From Bradyrhizobium ivorense (GTDB lineage Bacteria; Pseudomonadota; Alphaproteobacteria; Rhizobiales; Xanthobacteraceae), in the NCBI RefSeq assembly GCF_900696085.1, contig NZ_CAADFC020000016.1:62001-126000 (forward strand): a stretch of DNA of 64,000 nt, in the 5' to 3' direction. This document shows, piece by piece, positions 17,118 through 26,309 of this stretch. Each line of letters opens with the position of its first letter. Positions within the stretch are counted from its first letter, which is position 1. Under the pieces are notes generated by a model. It was not told where the DNA came from and ran no database searches. It worked only from the letters and a program-made list of their open reading frames with translations. The position numbers and the translations under genes are program-made.

Positions 17118-18083
17118 TCACAATGTGCGGAAACTCGACCGGTACTGCGCCGGCGACACGCCGAGCCGCTCGGTGAACACGATACGCATCCGGTCGGCCG
17201 AGCCGAAGCCGCAGTCGAACGCCACCGCCTTGAGCGGCCGGTCGCTGCCCTCGAGCAGCCGGCGCGCGGCATCGATCCGCGCGCGCTCGACGAATTCATG
17301 CGGAGTGATGCCGGCCTCCTGCGCGAAGGCGCGGCCGAAATTGCGCACGCTCATGCCGACGGTCTCGGCCAGCGACTGCAGCGTGTGGCGCTCGCCGACA
17401 TGCTGCATGACATGGGCCTGCGCCCGCGCGATCGGCGAGCCCTCGTCGATCGGCGCGGTGAGATAGGGACTGAACTGCGATTGGCCGCCCTGGCGCTGCG
17501 CCACCACGACCAGCCGTTTTGCCACCGCCACCGCGACCTGCGGCCCGTGGCGTTCGGCGACCAGCGCGAGGCCAAGGTCGATGCCTGCGGTCACGCCCGC
17601 CGAGGTCATCAGCCTGCCGTCGCGAATATGGATGCGATCGAACATCACCTCGGCCGCCGGGAAGCGCGCCGCGAGCCGCTGCGCGTTCTGCCAATGCGTC
17701 GTGACCTTGTGGCCGTCGAGCAATCCGGCATGGCCGAGCGCGAAGGCGCCGGTGCAGATCGAACCATAGAGTTCGGCGCGCTCTGGCGCCGCGCGCAGCC
17801 ACTGCGTCAGTTCGGGATCGGGCTCGGCGTCGGGCAACTCCGGACCGCCGGCGACGAGCAGGATGTCGAAGCCGTCGCGCGCCTCATCGAAGCTGAGGTC
17901 GGCCGAGATCTTCATGCCGTTCGACGCGCGCAGCGGGTCACGGCTGGCGCCGACCAGCACGGTCTCATAGCCATCGCCGGCCGCGACGAAGCCGTTGGTT
18001 TCGGCAAAGACGTCGACGGGACCTGCGACATCGAGCGCCTGCACCCCTTCGTGAATCGCGATCGCGACTTTCTGAACCGCCAT
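17118..18083 (-). CDS. GlxA family transcriptional regulator (DJ-1/PfpI + AraC)
   Basis: A 321-residue protein with an N-terminal class I glutamine-amidotransferase-like domain (about 3-175; VAIAIHEGVQALDVAGPVDVF, and SICTGAFALGHAGLL with the nucleophile-elbow Cys) and a C-terminal AraC-type double helix-turn-helix (about 215-318; HTLQSLAETVGMSVRNFGRAF and AVAFDCGFGSADRMR). Members sense metabolites such as quaternary amines. The ATG at 18083 is chosen because the fold starts immediately after it and a purine-rich stretch precedes it. It is divergent from the HD-domain gene at 18293, a possible target. Confidence 0.88.
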   Translation of the reverse strand: MAVQKVAIAIHEGVQALDVAGPVDVFAETNGFVAAGDGYETVLVGASRDPLRASNGMKISADLSFDEARDGFDILLVAGGPELPDAEPDPELTQWLRAAPERAELYGSICTGAFALGHAGLLDGHKVTTHWQNAQRLAARFPAAEVMFDRIHIRDGRLMTSAGVTAGIDLGLALVAERHGPQVAVAVAKRLVVVAQRQGGQSQFSPYLTAPIDEGSPIARAQAHVMQHVGERHTLQSLAETVGMSVRNFGRAFAQEAGITPHEFVERARIDAARRLLEGSDRPLKAVAFDCGFGSADRMRIVFTERLGVSPAQYRSSFRTL

Positions 18084-18292
18084 ATCCCTTCCCTGTCCCG
18101 CTGGCGTGAAACGACGTGCCGTTGTCCCGATCCGGCGGCGCAGCATTGTTGCGGCCAGCGGCCAAAACCGGCGACAACATCGCGAGCGGATCGCGCCAAG
18201 CGGCAATCCGAACACACCGCAACGACGAGCGCTCGCGACCAGCGTGTTCGCACGCCACGGCACCGTCTTGCCACATCGAGGAGCGTCTTGAA

Positions 18293-18934
18293 ATGACCGA
18301 GATCATCGCCGGCATTCGCATTCCCGACAGCGCCATGGCGCGTGCCGCCACCCAGCTGGTCCACGATACCGAGGACGACCTGCTCTACAATCACAGCCGC
18401 CGGGTATTTCTGTGGGGCGCGCTGACCGGCAACCGCCGTGGACTGAAATACGATTCCGAGCTGCTCTATATCGGCGCGATGTTTCACGACATGGGCCTGA
18501 CCGCGGCGCATGCCAGCCCCGATTTGCGCTTCGAGGTCGACGGCGCCAACGCCGCGCGCGACTTCCTCAAGGGCTACGGCGTGGCGGAGCGCGACATCGA
18601 AGACGTCTGGACCGCGATCGCGCTGCACACCACGCCCGGCGTCCCCGAGCACATGCGCCCGACCATCGCGCTGGTGACCGCGGGTGTCGAGATGGACGTG
18701 CTCGGCATCGCCTATGACGACTTCTCGCGCGAGCACCGCGATCATGTCTGCGCGCATCATCCGCGCGAGGCGAACTTCAAGGAAAACATCATCGATCATT
18801 TCGCCGCCGGCATCATCAGGAAGCCGCAGACCACCTTCGGCAACGTCAAGGCCGACGTGCTGGCGCTGAAGGACCCGAGCTTCAAGCGCACCAATTTCTG
18901 CTCGATCATCCTCGGCTCGAAATGGCCGGGCTGA
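18293..18934 (+). CDS. HD domain-containing protein
   Basis: A 213-residue metal-dependent phosphohydrolase-like protein. The HD residues are seen as YNHSRRV (H34) and MFHDMG (H65-D66), followed by a HTTPG His-containing helix near residue 110. The pattern resembles the HD proteins annotated near cyanamide hydratases. The ATG at 18293 has a clean GAGGAG 9 bases before it. It is divergent from the GlxA-like regulator and convergent with the SRPBCC gene. The substrate is unknown. Confidence 0.85.
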   Translation: MTEIIAGIRIPDSAMARAATQLVHDTEDDLLYNHSRRVFLWGALTGNRRGLKYDSELLYIGAMFHDMGLTAAHASPDLRFEVDGANAARDFLKGYGVAERDIEDVWTAIALHTTPGVPEHMRPTIALVTAGVEMDVLGIAYDDFSREHRDHVCAHHPREANFKENIIDHFAAGIIRKPQTTFGNVKADVLALKDPSFKRTNFCSIILGSKWPG

Positions 18935-18958
18935 GACGGCAGTTCTACAACCGTGCCG

Positions 18959-19414
18959 TCAGCGGCGACCGGCGGGACCGAGATCCGGTCCCGGATCGCG
19001 GCCGGCGGCTACCAGTGCCAGCCGGTCGATATAGTGCGCCCATCCCTCGTTATGGCTGGCGCACTGCGCCGCATTGGGCAGGCCGCTATGGGTCATGCGC
19101 AGCAAGGTGCCGTTGTCCTTGTCGACCAGGTCGATCTCGATCAGGCTCGATCCGGGCGGCACCTCCTCGCTGCCCTCCCAGCCAAAGCTGTAGGCGAGGC
19201 GATGCACCGGCACGACCTCGCGGAACGTGCCGCGCGCAGCGCGCGTGCGTTCCTTGTTGAGGCTGAGAAAGTAGAGCCCGCCGGGCTGCGGCTCGGTCGC
19301 AGCCTCCAGCCCCATCCAGGCGATGATCTTCTGCGGATCGGTCAGGAACGCGAACACGGTCGCGGGCGGGGCTGCGATCTGCATCTCGCGTTGAACGACG
19401 AAGGCTTCGGTCAT
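18959..19414 (-). CDS. SRPBCC family protein (AHSA1-like)
   Basis: A 151-residue START-like protein. VVQREMQIAAPPATVFAFLTDPQKI at the N terminus and the late GWAHYIDRLALVAAG are the hallmarks of the AHSA1 (activator of Hsp90 ATPase 1-like) branch, common in soil bacteria next to ArsR regulators. No ArsR gene is adjacent here. The ATG at 19414 follows GGAGG at 9 bases; the longer upstream frame is antisense to the next gene. It probably binds a hydrophobic ligand, nature unknown. Confidence 0.85.
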   Translation of the reverse strand: MTEAFVVQREMQIAAPPATVFAFLTDPQKIIAWMGLEAATEPQPGGLYFLSLNKERTRAARGTFREVVPVHRLAYSFGWEGSEEVPPGSSLIEIDLVDKDNGTLLRMTHSGLPNAAQCASHNEGWAHYIDRLALVAAGRDPGPDLGPAGRR

Positions 19415-19491
19415 CGATCCATCCTCCATTGGCGGCGGGGTTGCAGGGATAGTGCGTGACAACGGCGGGGCGTCAACCCCATGATGGGACG

Positions 19492-20580
19492 ATGCATCTG
19501 TCTTCGACGCTGAGCTGGCTGGTCGACGCCGCCGCCGAGACCGCGGGCGCCAACCGGCTGCTGGCGGAGCTCGGCGCACATCTGGTTGCGGACGGCCTGC
19601 CGATTGCCGGTGGCGCGTTGACGCTCGAGGTTCCGCACCCCCTGATCGCCCGCCGCACCTGGCTGTGGCGCGCCGGCGATGGCGAGGTGATCGAGGCGCT
19701 CGGCTTCGCGCCGGAGCAGCCGTTTGCCATGCCCGATTTGGTGGGATCCGCGGATGCCGGCCGGCGCTGGCTCAGCGGCCTTGCGCCCGGTCCCGTGCAT
19801 GAGGACACGATCGGACCGCGGATCGACGGTCCGACGCTCGGCTGGATCGGAACCCGCCCTTTCACCGCGGATGAAGCCGATCAGCTGCGCCAGGCGGCGC
19901 GGTTCGCGGCCGCACCGCTGGCCGCGCTTGCTTCGCGCGCGACCTTGATGGCGGCGCTCGAGGCCTATCTCGGCCGCCGCAGCGCGGCACGCGTGCTGGC
20001 CTCGCCGCTGCGCCGCAACACCGGGGAGACCATCCGGGCGGCGCTGCTGTTCGCCGATTTGCGCGGCTTCACCGCGCTCTCCGAACACCATCCGCCGGCG
20101 GAGGTGATCGCGGCACTCGACGCCTGGTTCGACCGCATCGCCGGCGCGATCCACGCCTTCGGCGGCGAGGTGCTGAAATTCATCGGCGACGGTCTGCTCG
20201 CGATCTTCCCGGTCACGGCGGGTCCGCGCGCCGCCTGCGAGGCGGCGCTGCGGGCGGTGGCGGCGGCGCGGGTCGGCATGGCGCATCTCGACGCCGGGCG
20301 CCGCAAGCAGGGCCAGCCGCCGCTGGCGTTCGGCGCAGCCCTGCATCTCGGCGAGGTGCATTGGGGCAATATCGGCGCCGCCGACCGCCTCGACTTCACC
20401 GCGATCGGCGCGGCGGTCAATCTGGTCAGCCGGCTCGAAGGGCTGTGCAAGCCGCTGGAGCAGACAGTGCTGGTGTCCGGCGCGGTTGCCGCCGAAGTCG
20501 ACATGCCGCTGGTCGCGCTCGGCAGCTACGAGCTGCGCGGCATCGCACAGCCCTGCGCGGTGTTCGCGCTGCCGGATTGA
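19492..20580 (+). CDS. class III adenylate/guanylate cyclase domain-containing protein
   Basis: A 362-residue protein. The C-terminal half is a class III nucleotide cyclase domain: LLFADLRGFTALSE (first metal Asp near residue 189), FIGDGLLAIFP (second metal Asp) and AIGAAVNLVSRLEGLCK. The N-terminal 170 residues are a variable sensor-like region seen in rhizobial cyclases. It has no membrane helices, so it is cytosolic. I chose the ATG at 19492; an in-frame GTG at 19456 would add 12 residues that look non-conserved. It is divergent from the SRPBCC gene with a 77-base gap. Confidence 0.85.
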   Translation: MHLSSTLSWLVDAAAETAGANRLLAELGAHLVADGLPIAGGALTLEVPHPLIARRTWLWRAGDGEVIEALGFAPEQPFAMPDLVGSADAGRRWLSGLAPGPVHEDTIGPRIDGPTLGWIGTRPFTADEADQLRQAARFAAAPLAALASRATLMAALEAYLGRRSAARVLASPLRRNTGETIRAALLFADLRGFTALSEHHPPAEVIAALDAWFDRIAGAIHAFGGEVLKFIGDGLLAIFPVTAGPRAACEAALRAVAAARVGMAHLDAGRRKQGQPPLAFGAALHLGEVHWGNIGAADRLDFTAIGAAVNLVSRLEGLCKPLEQTVLVSGAVAAEVDMPLVALGSYELRGIAQPCAVFALPD

Positions 20581-20585
20581 AATGG

Positions 20586-20840
20586 TCATCGGACCAGCCG
20601 CAGCCACGGCGCCAGATGGAAGGCGCTCATCAGCACGTACATCGGCACCATGCCGCCCAGCGAGAACGGCTCCGCCATGCCGATGCACAGCACGTCGGCC
20701 GGCGCGGCTGCCGCGATCACCGCCATCAGGGCGAAGGTCGGCGCCGCCGTCAGCGACAGATAGTGCGCCATCGCGCGGGCGAAGCCGCCGAACCCCGCGG
20801 AAAACTCCGGCTTGCTGGTTCCGATTGTCTCGCAGCTCAT
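20586..20840 (-). CDS. small hypothetical membrane protein
   Basis: An 84-residue protein with two hydrophobic stretches (about 28-52 and 57-78), ending HLAPWLRLVR. GGGAGAG precedes the ATG at 20840 at a fitting distance, which together with the composition supports a real gene. It lies tail-to-tail with the cyclase gene and is divergent from the helix-turn-helix gene at 20929. I do not recognise the family; homologues in related genomes would probably carry no named function. Confidence 0.6.
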   Translation of the reverse strand: MSCETIGTSKPEFSAGFGGFARAMAHYLSLTAAPTFALMAVIAAAAPADVLCIGMAEPFSLGGMVPMYVLMSAFHLAPWLRLVR

Positions 20841-20928
20841 GATTCACTCTCCCATGCTGTTCCACTGTCATGTGCTAGGTTAGAACCGGACCTCGGAGGG
20901 CGAGAGTGACAAGTGTGTCGGGATTTGC

Positions 20929-22149
20929 ATGGACTCGCTGATCACGGCAGCGGCGCTCGCGCTCGCGGCGGGTGATCCCCTCGGCGCACTGAAACGGGTG
21001 GCGCTGCGCGACGACGCGCCGGCGCTGGCGCTGCGCGGCATCGCGATGGCGCGGCTCGGCGATTTCGTCCGCGCCAAGGACCTGCTGCGCCGCGCCGGCC
21101 GCGCCTTCGGCCCGAAGGAAGCGGTCGCTCGGGCGCGCTGCGTCGTCGCCGAGGCCGAGATCGCGCTGGTGTCGCGCGATTTGTCGTTTCCCAAGCGCGC
21201 GCTCGCCGCGGCGCGGGCGACGCTCGACGCGCATGGCGATGCGCTCAACGCCGCGCATGCCGGCTACCTCGAGATCCGCCGCCTGCTCCTGATCGGAAGC
21301 CTGGATGAGGCCGAGCGCATGCTCGCCGGGCTCGACCCCTCGCCCTTGCCGCCGGCGCTGCGGGTCGGTCATGAGCTGGTCGTCGCCGGCATCGCGATGC
21401 GGCGGCTGCGGACCAAGCCGGCGCGCGAGGCGATTGCACGGGCCGGCGACGCCGCGCGCCGTACCGGCATCGCGGCGCTCGCAGCCGAGGTCGACAGCAC
21501 CGCCCGCCTGCTGACGACACCTGCCGCCCGGCTGATCGCGCGCGGCAGCGAGCGTTCGTTGCTGCTCGAGGAGGTCGAGGCGCTGATGGGCTCGAAAGCG
21601 CTGGTGGTGGACGCCTGCCGCTACGTCGTGCGCGATGTCAGCACGACCATCGCGCTGACGACGCGGCCGGTGCTGTTCGCGCTCGCCCGGGCGCTGGGCG
21701 AAGCCTGGCCGAACGACGTCTCGCGCGGTGAATTAATCGCGCGGGCGTTTCGCGGCAAGCAGGCCGATGAATCGCACCGGGCGCGGCTGCGGGTCGAGAT
21801 CGGCCGGCTGCGGCGAGCGCTGCGGCCACTCGCCGAGCTCAGCGCGACGCCTGACGGTTTCGTGCTCAAGCCGCATGGCCGGCGCGAGGTGGCGGTGCTG
21901 GCGCTGCCGGTCGACGAGGAGCACGCCGAGGTGCTGGCCTTTCTCGCCGATGGCGAGGCCTGGTCGAGCTCGGCGCTGTCGGTTGCGCTCGGCGCCAGCC
22001 AGCGCACCGTGCAGCGTGCGCTCGATGCGCTGGCCGCCTCGGGCAAGGTGCAATCGGTCGGCCGCGCCCGCGCGCGGCGCTGGATCACCCCGCCGGTACC
22101 GGGATTCACGACGACGTTGTTACTCCCTGCCCTGCTGCCGAACGGCTAG
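20929..22149 (+). CDS. helix-turn-helix regulator with helical repeat N-terminus
   Basis: A 406-residue protein. Residues 1-190 are alpha-helical and alanine/arginine-rich with a TPR-like rhythm. Residues about 195-320 include VDACRYVVRDVSTTIALTTRPVLFALARALGE and a WPNDVSRGELIARAFRG segment that looks like a winged helix of the response-regulator C-terminal type. A further helix-turn-helix (SALSVALGASQRTVQRALDALAASGKV) sits at about 350-390. The double DNA-binding layout suggests a regulator. It precedes the propeller gene at 22238 by 88 bases, with a dispersed repeat between, and may control it. Confidence 0.7.
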   Translation: MDSLITAAALALAAGDPLGALKRVALRDDAPALALRGIAMARLGDFVRAKDLLRRAGRAFGPKEAVARARCVVAEAEIALVSRDLSFPKRALAAARATLDAHGDALNAAHAGYLEIRRLLLIGSLDEAERMLAGLDPSPLPPALRVGHELVVAGIAMRRLRTKPAREAIARAGDAARRTGIAALAAEVDSTARLLTTPAARLIARGSERSLLLEEVEALMGSKALVVDACRYVVRDVSTTIALTTRPVLFALARALGEAWPNDVSRGELIARAFRGKQADESHRARLRVEIGRLRRALRPLAELSATPDGFVLKPHGRREVAVLALPVDEEHAEVLAFLADGEAWSSSALSVALGASQRTVQRALDALAASGKVQSVGRARARRWITPPVPGFTTTLLLPALLPNG

Positions 22150-22165
22150 CATCGGGAAGCATTCA

Positions 22166-22222
22166 GAGCGTTTTCAAGCGAAGTGGATACCGGTTCGCGT
22201 GAAGAAAACGCGTCAAACAAAA
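22166..22222. repeat. small dispersed palindromic repeat
   Basis: The stretch runs AGAGCGTTTTCAAGCGAAG, then a GTGGATACCGGTTCGCGTG centre, then GAAGAAAACGCGTCAAAC. The two ends are inverted copies (GCGTTTTC and GAAAACGC). I recognise this as one of the most common non-coding repeats of Bradyrhizobium and related Rhizobiales. It occupies most of the gap in front of the propeller gene, so it will be in that gene's 5' leader if the two genes are co-transcribed. Confidence 0.7.
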
Positions 22223-22237
22223 TTTCAGGAGCGGAGC

Positions 22238-22888
22238 ATGAAGACGTCAGAAGCCGAGATCATCCGGGAGTACGGCCCGTTCGACGGCGTGGAGCGCGTC
22301 GGCGGCGTCACCTTCGACGGCACGCAGGTGTGGTTTGCGGCCGGCGACCGCCTGATCGCGTTCGATCCCGACAGCGGCAAGACCACGCGCACCATCGACG
22401 TCGCGGCCCATGCCGGCACCGCCTTCGACGGCAAGCATCTCTATCAGATCGCCGAGGACCGCATCCAGAAGATCGATCCAAACAGCGGTCGCGTGGTGTC
22501 GACGATCCCCGCCCCCGGCGGCGGACGCGATTCCGGCCTCGCCTGGGCCGAAGGTGCGCTGTGGGTCGGCGAGTATCGCGACCGCAAGATTTTGCAGATC
22601 GATCCCGAGACCGGCGCGATCCTGCGCACCATCGAGAGCAACCGCTTCGTCACCGGCGTCAGCTGGGTCGACGGCGAGCTCTGGCACGCCACCTGGGAAG
22701 ACGACAAAAGCGACGTGCGGCGCATCGATCCGCAAACCGGCGACGTGCTCGAACGGCTCGAAATGCCGGAAGGCAAGTTCGTCTCCGGCCTCGAGTCCGA
22801 CGGCGCCGACCGCTTCTTCTGCGGCACCGGGTCCACCGGCAACAAGGTGCGCGCGATCCGCCGGCCGAAGCGCGGCGCCCGCAAGTGA
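22238..22888 (+). CDS. Vgb/glutaminyl-cyclase-like beta-propeller protein
   Basis: A 216-residue protein made of repeated units of about 40 residues: FDPDSGKTTRTIDV, IDPNSGRVVSTIPA, IDPETGAILRTIES and IDPQTGDVLERLEM. Each ends a beta-propeller blade like those in virginiamycin B lyase (Vgb) or the glutamine-cyclotransferase family. There is no signal peptide. The ATG at 22238 follows AGGAGCGGAG. The catalytic His and Glu of Vgb are not obvious, so enzymatic function is uncertain. It follows the double helix-turn-helix gene in the same direction. Confidence 0.8.
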   Translation: MKTSEAEIIREYGPFDGVERVGGVTFDGTQVWFAAGDRLIAFDPDSGKTTRTIDVAAHAGTAFDGKHLYQIAEDRIQKIDPNSGRVVSTIPAPGGGRDSGLAWAEGALWVGEYRDRKILQIDPETGAILRTIESNRFVTGVSWVDGELWHATWEDDKSDVRRIDPQTGDVLERLEMPEGKFVSGLESDGADRFFCGTGSTGNKVRAIRRPKRGARK

Positions 22889-22907
22889 CGCCGCGCCTCA
22901 CCGAACT

Positions 22908-24125
22908 TTACGCCGCAGCGGGCACGGCCGTGGGCCGCGCCGCTGGCATCGGCCGGAACGTCATCATGATCAGGAAGGCGCCGATGCCGACCGCCCAGGA
23001 GCCGACATAGAGCCAAGTGTAGCTGGCAAAGGTGTCGTAGATCAGGCCGCCGGCCAACGGTCCGGTCGCCATGCCGAGGCTGCCGGCCATCGCGGTGCCG
23101 CCGATCACGGTCCCCATCATCCGCAGCGGAAAATTCTCGCGCACCAGCACAGAATAGAGCGGCATGGTCCCGGCATAGATGAAGCCGAACACCGCCGCCA
23201 CCGCATAGAATGCGGCAAGTTCGCGCACGAAGGCGTAGCCGAGCGCACCGAACGCCTGCGCCAGCAGCCCGAACACCAGCACGCGCTTGGCGCCAAAGCG
23301 GTCACCGAGCAGGCCGAAGGCGATGCGGCCGCCCATGCCGGCGAGCCCCTCGACGCTGTAGATCGTGACCGCCGCGACCATCGGAATGCCGCAGGTGATG
23401 GCGTAGCTGACGGTGTGGATGATCGGACCCGAATGGGTGGCGCAGCAGAAGAAATTGGTCGCGATCAGGATGATGAATTGCGGCGAGCGCAGCGCCTGCG
23501 CCAGCGTCATCGCCGGCTCCCCGTTCTCGGACGCCACTGCGGCCTGCGCGTCCGCCAGCGCCGGCGGGCGGCGCACCAAGAGCGACACCGGGATCATGAT
23601 CGCGCCGACGACGCCGGAGACGATCAGCATCGCGGTGCGCCAGTCGTGGTTTGAGATCAGCCAGGCGGCGAGCGGCGACATCGTCATCGGCGCCATGCCC
23701 ATGCCGGCCGACACCAGCGAGACGGCAAGGCTGCGGTGGGTGTCGAACCAGCCGGTGACGCAGGCCATCATCGGGGCGAAGATCGCCGCCGTCGCGGCGC
23801 CGACCAGCCCGCCGAACACGAATTGAAAGGCCACCAGCGAGGTCGTCTGGCTCGCCAGCGCGAGACTCGCCGCCAGCACGACCGAGCCGGTCAGCACCAC
23901 CGGCAGCGGCCCGAACCGGTCGGACAGCGTGCCCCAGATCATGCTGGTGAAGGCCATGGCGAGGAAACCGATCGTCATCGCACTGGAGATCCCGGTCACC
24001 GACCAGCCGGTCTCCTTGGCCATCGGCTGGAGGAACACCGGCAGCGAGAACATGCCGCCGATCGCGACGCAGCCGAGCAGGCCGCCCGCCGCGACGATCA
24101 CCCAGCGATAGGTCGAATTGGTCAT
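22908..24125 (-). CDS. MFS transporter
   Basis: A 405-residue major facilitator with twelve hydrophobic helices. Motif A appears as WGTLSDRFGPLPVV (residues about 64-77) and a second, weaker copy as FGLLGDRFGAKRVL in the C-terminal half. The pattern resembles oxalate/formate antiporter-like (OFA) or monocarboxylate MFS members of soil bacteria. It is convergent with the propeller gene and lies downstream of the binding-protein gene on the same strand, but with a 269-base gap in between. The substrate is unknown. Confidence 0.86.
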   Translation of the reverse strand: MTNSTYRWVIVAAGGLLGCVAIGGMFSLPVFLQPMAKETGWSVTGISSAMTIGFLAMAFTSMIWGTLSDRFGPLPVVLTGSVVLAASLALASQTTSLVAFQFVFGGLVGAATAAIFAPMMACVTGWFDTHRSLAVSLVSAGMGMAPMTMSPLAAWLISNHDWRTAMLIVSGVVGAIMIPVSLLVRRPPALADAQAAVASENGEPAMTLAQALRSPQFIILIATNFFCCATHSGPIIHTVSYAITCGIPMVAAVTIYSVEGLAGMGGRIAFGLLGDRFGAKRVLVFGLLAQAFGALGYAFVRELAAFYAVAAVFGFIYAGTMPLYSVLVRENFPLRMMGTVIGGTAMAGSLGMATGPLAGGLIYDTFASYTWLYVGSWAVGIGAFLIMMTFRPMPAARPTAVPAAA

Positions 24126-24342
24126 TTCCTACTCCCATGCAGTTCGTTCTGGGGAGAAGACGAGCGCGGTGAAGCGGAACCGACAGCCGATTTTGGTTTC
24201 CGCTCACTTTTTTGCGAGCACTGCCGCGGGCGTCGACAGCCGTCGCAGGGGCGCAAGGCCAAATGCCGAAAAACAACCCCATGCAAAGTAGCCCGCCGGC
24301 AACTCAGCGGTATTATTCTACTATCCCGAAATCACGCTACCC

Positions 24343-24366
24343 CTCTCTCCCCCGCAAGCGGGCGAA
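24343..24366. repeat. GC-rich hairpin fragment of a dispersed repeat
   Basis: CTCTCCCCCGCAAGCGGGCGAAG forms a short CCCGC/GCGGG hairpin. It resembles the ends of a common rhizobial repeat (gagag plus hairpin). It lies 29 bases beyond the stop of the binding-protein gene; there is no T-run, so it is not a standard intrinsic terminator. The rest of the gap 24126-24394 shows nothing else. Confidence 0.35.
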
Positions 24367-24394
24367 GTCCGCGGCCTGCCGGTCAGCCAAGAAT

Positions 24395-25561
24395 CTAGCG
24401 ATCGGCCAGCTTGCAGCCGGGCTGCGGCGCGATCGCGCCAAGCGCGCGGACCTGCACGAGGTCCGTGCCCTGCGTCTTCGCAATGAACATGCTCATCGCC
24501 ACGTGATGATCGTGACCGATCGTCACCGGGCCGGTCGGCGACGGAATGGCGAGGCCCGCCATGGCGTCGATGATCGCCTCCTTGTCGAGCTTGCCGGCCT
24601 TCTCGGCCGCCGCCTTGAGCGCGATCAGGGTGTTGTAGTGCGTCATCACATAGTTCGACACCGCGACGCCGGGCCGCGCCGCGGCGCGGGCCTTTGCGAC
24701 GAACGCCTTGACGGCGGGATCTTCGCTCGCCGCGACCGCCGGCACCACGGCGACCATGTTCTGGCCCTTGCCGCGGAAAATGCCGAGATCGACCTCCGAC
24801 AATCCGAGGAAGGCGACCGTGATGTCCTTCAGCAGTCCCGCATCGTCGGCCTGGCGGATGAAATCCATGCCGTCGCCCTTCAGCGCGAACAGCAGCACCT
24901 TGGCCTTGCTCGCCGCGACGTCCTTGATGATCGGCGAGAAGTCGGTCTCGGTCCCCAGCGTATATTTGGTGCCCACCACCTTGCCGCCGAGCTGCTCGAT
25001 CAGCGGCTGCGCGATGTCGAACATCTGATGCGGCCAGACCCGGTCGGCGCCGAGTTGGAAATAGCTGTTGCCGAAAGTCTGGGTCATGTAAGGCAAGAGC
25101 TGGCCGAGCTCCTGGTTCGGCACCGCGCCGAACGCGAACAAATAGCGGCTGCATTTGCCGCCCTCGTAATTGGTGGCGTAGAGCAGCGGCGTCTTGAAGC
25201 TTTCGGCGAGCGGCACCAGCGCGTTCAGATTGCGCGAGGTGATCGGACCGACGACCGCCAGCGCGCCGTCTTTCTCGACCAGCAACCGCATTGCGTCCGC
25301 CGCGGCATCGGGATTGGTCTTGTCATCGGCATAGATCAGCTTGACCGGCCGGCCCAAAATGCCGCCGGCGGCGTTGATCTCGGCCGCTGCGAGATCGAGC
25401 CCAAGTTTTGCCTGCTGGCCATAAAGCTCGACTCCGCCAGAGAACGGCAGCACCGCGCCGATGCGGATCGGATCGGCGGGTTCGGCCGCAGCCGAAGGGC
25501 GAACGGCCGCGAAACAGAGCAGCAACGCGAACATCAAACAGCAAATCGATCGGCGCCGCAT
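24395..25561 (-). CDS. ABC transporter substrate-binding protein (branched-chain amino acid type)
   Basis: A 388-residue periplasmic binding protein. A signal peptide covers residues 1-26 (LMFALLLCFAAVRPSAAAEP). PIRIGAVLPFSGGVELYGQQAKLGLDLAAAEINAAGGILGRPVKLIYADD is the typical opening of type 1 periplasmic binding proteins of the Leu/Ile/Val family (residues about 30-80). GPITSRNLNALVPLAE follows. Rhizobia carry dozens of such orphan receptors; no permease or ATPase genes are adjacent, so it must share a transporter coded elsewhere. The ligand could be an amino acid, amide or aromatic acid. Confidence 0.88.
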   Translation of the reverse strand: MRRRSICCLMFALLLCFAAVRPSAAAEPADPIRIGAVLPFSGGVELYGQQAKLGLDLAAAEINAAGGILGRPVKLIYADDKTNPDAAADAMRLLVEKDGALAVVGPITSRNLNALVPLAESFKTPLLYATNYEGGKCSRYLFAFGAVPNQELGQLLPYMTQTFGNSYFQLGADRVWPHQMFDIAQPLIEQLGGKVVGTKYTLGTETDFSPIIKDVAASKAKVLLFALKGDGMDFIRQADDAGLLKDITVAFLGLSEVDLGIFRGKGQNMVAVVPAVAASEDPAVKAFVAKARAAARPGVAVSNYVMTHYNTLIALKAAAEKAGKLDKEAIIDAMAGLAIPSPTGPVTIGHDHHVAMSMFIAKTQGTDLVQVRALGAIAPQPGCKLADR

Positions 25562-25583
25562 GGCGCGTCTTCCTTTCGGCTCG

Positions 25584-26309
25584 TCAGGTCGGACGAACGG
25601 TATGGCCCAACATCTCGTGGACGTCGTAGCTCATGATCGCCAGCAGTGCCGCAAGCCCCAGATAGGCCGCACCATATTCGAGCTTGGTCTGCAGCGGCAC
25701 GCCATAATAGGCGACGTTCTCGGGAGCGTGCGGATCGTACCGCCAGGCTTGAATGAGCTGCGGCACCGCCAGGACCGCCACGATCAGGAGCATCGGGCTC
25801 GGCCGGTACAGCATCAGGGCCAGCAGGATCGGCACACCGGCGAACCAGATCCGCGGACTGAGCACCGCCGTCACCCGGCCGCCGTCGAGCGGCGAGATCG
25901 GCAGCAGATTGAACAGATTGAGGAACAGGCCCGAATAGGCGATCGCGAGCAGGAGCCCGCTGTCCACCGACCTCGCCCACCAATACACCGCCAGCGCGGC
26001 GATCGTCCCGACCACCGGACCTGCGATCGCGACATAGGCCTCGGTCTCGACATCCGCCGGCCGCTCCTTCAGCGCGATGAAGGCGCCCATGAAGGGAATG
26101 AAGGCCGGCGCCCCGACATCGAGGCCGCGCTGCCGCGCCGCGACGTAGTGGCCCATCTCATGCGCAAACAGCAGCGCGATGAAACCCGCCGCGTAGCGCC
26201 AGCCCCATATCGTCGCGTAGAGCGCCAGCGACGGCAGCATGCTGCCGCCAGTGGTGGCGAGCTTGCCCCATTTCAGGCCGGAGAGCAGCAGAACCAGTAA
26301 GGCCTTCAC
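25584..26309 (-). CDS. site-2 protease family protein (M50)
   Basis: A 241-residue membrane protein with the zinc protease motif HEMGH (residues about 50-54) in the first helices and the second motif NLLPISPLDGGR (about 130-142), which provides the third ligand. Five to six membrane segments are predicted. It starts within the last four bases of the DUF2167 gene (overlap at 26306-26309), so the two genes are translationally coupled. It probably cleaves membrane proteins within the bilayer; DUF2167 may be a partner or substrate, which is inference. Confidence 0.88.
   Translation of the reverse strand: MKALLVLLLSGLKWGKLATTGGSMLPSLALYATIWGWRYAAGFIALLFAHEMGHYVAARQRGLDVGAPAFIPFMGAFIALKERPADVETEAYVAIAGPVVGTIAALAVYWWARSVDSGLLLAIAYSGLFLNLFNLLPISPLDGGRVTAVLSPRIWFAGVPILLALMLYRPSPMLLIVAVLAVPQLIQAWRYDPHAPENVAYYGVPLQTKLEYGAAYLGLAALLAIMSYDVHEMLGHTVRPT

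Noticed and set aside
24343..24366. Terminator for the binding-protein gene
   Set aside because: The hairpin has no T-run on the transcribed side and resembles a piece of a dispersed repeat.
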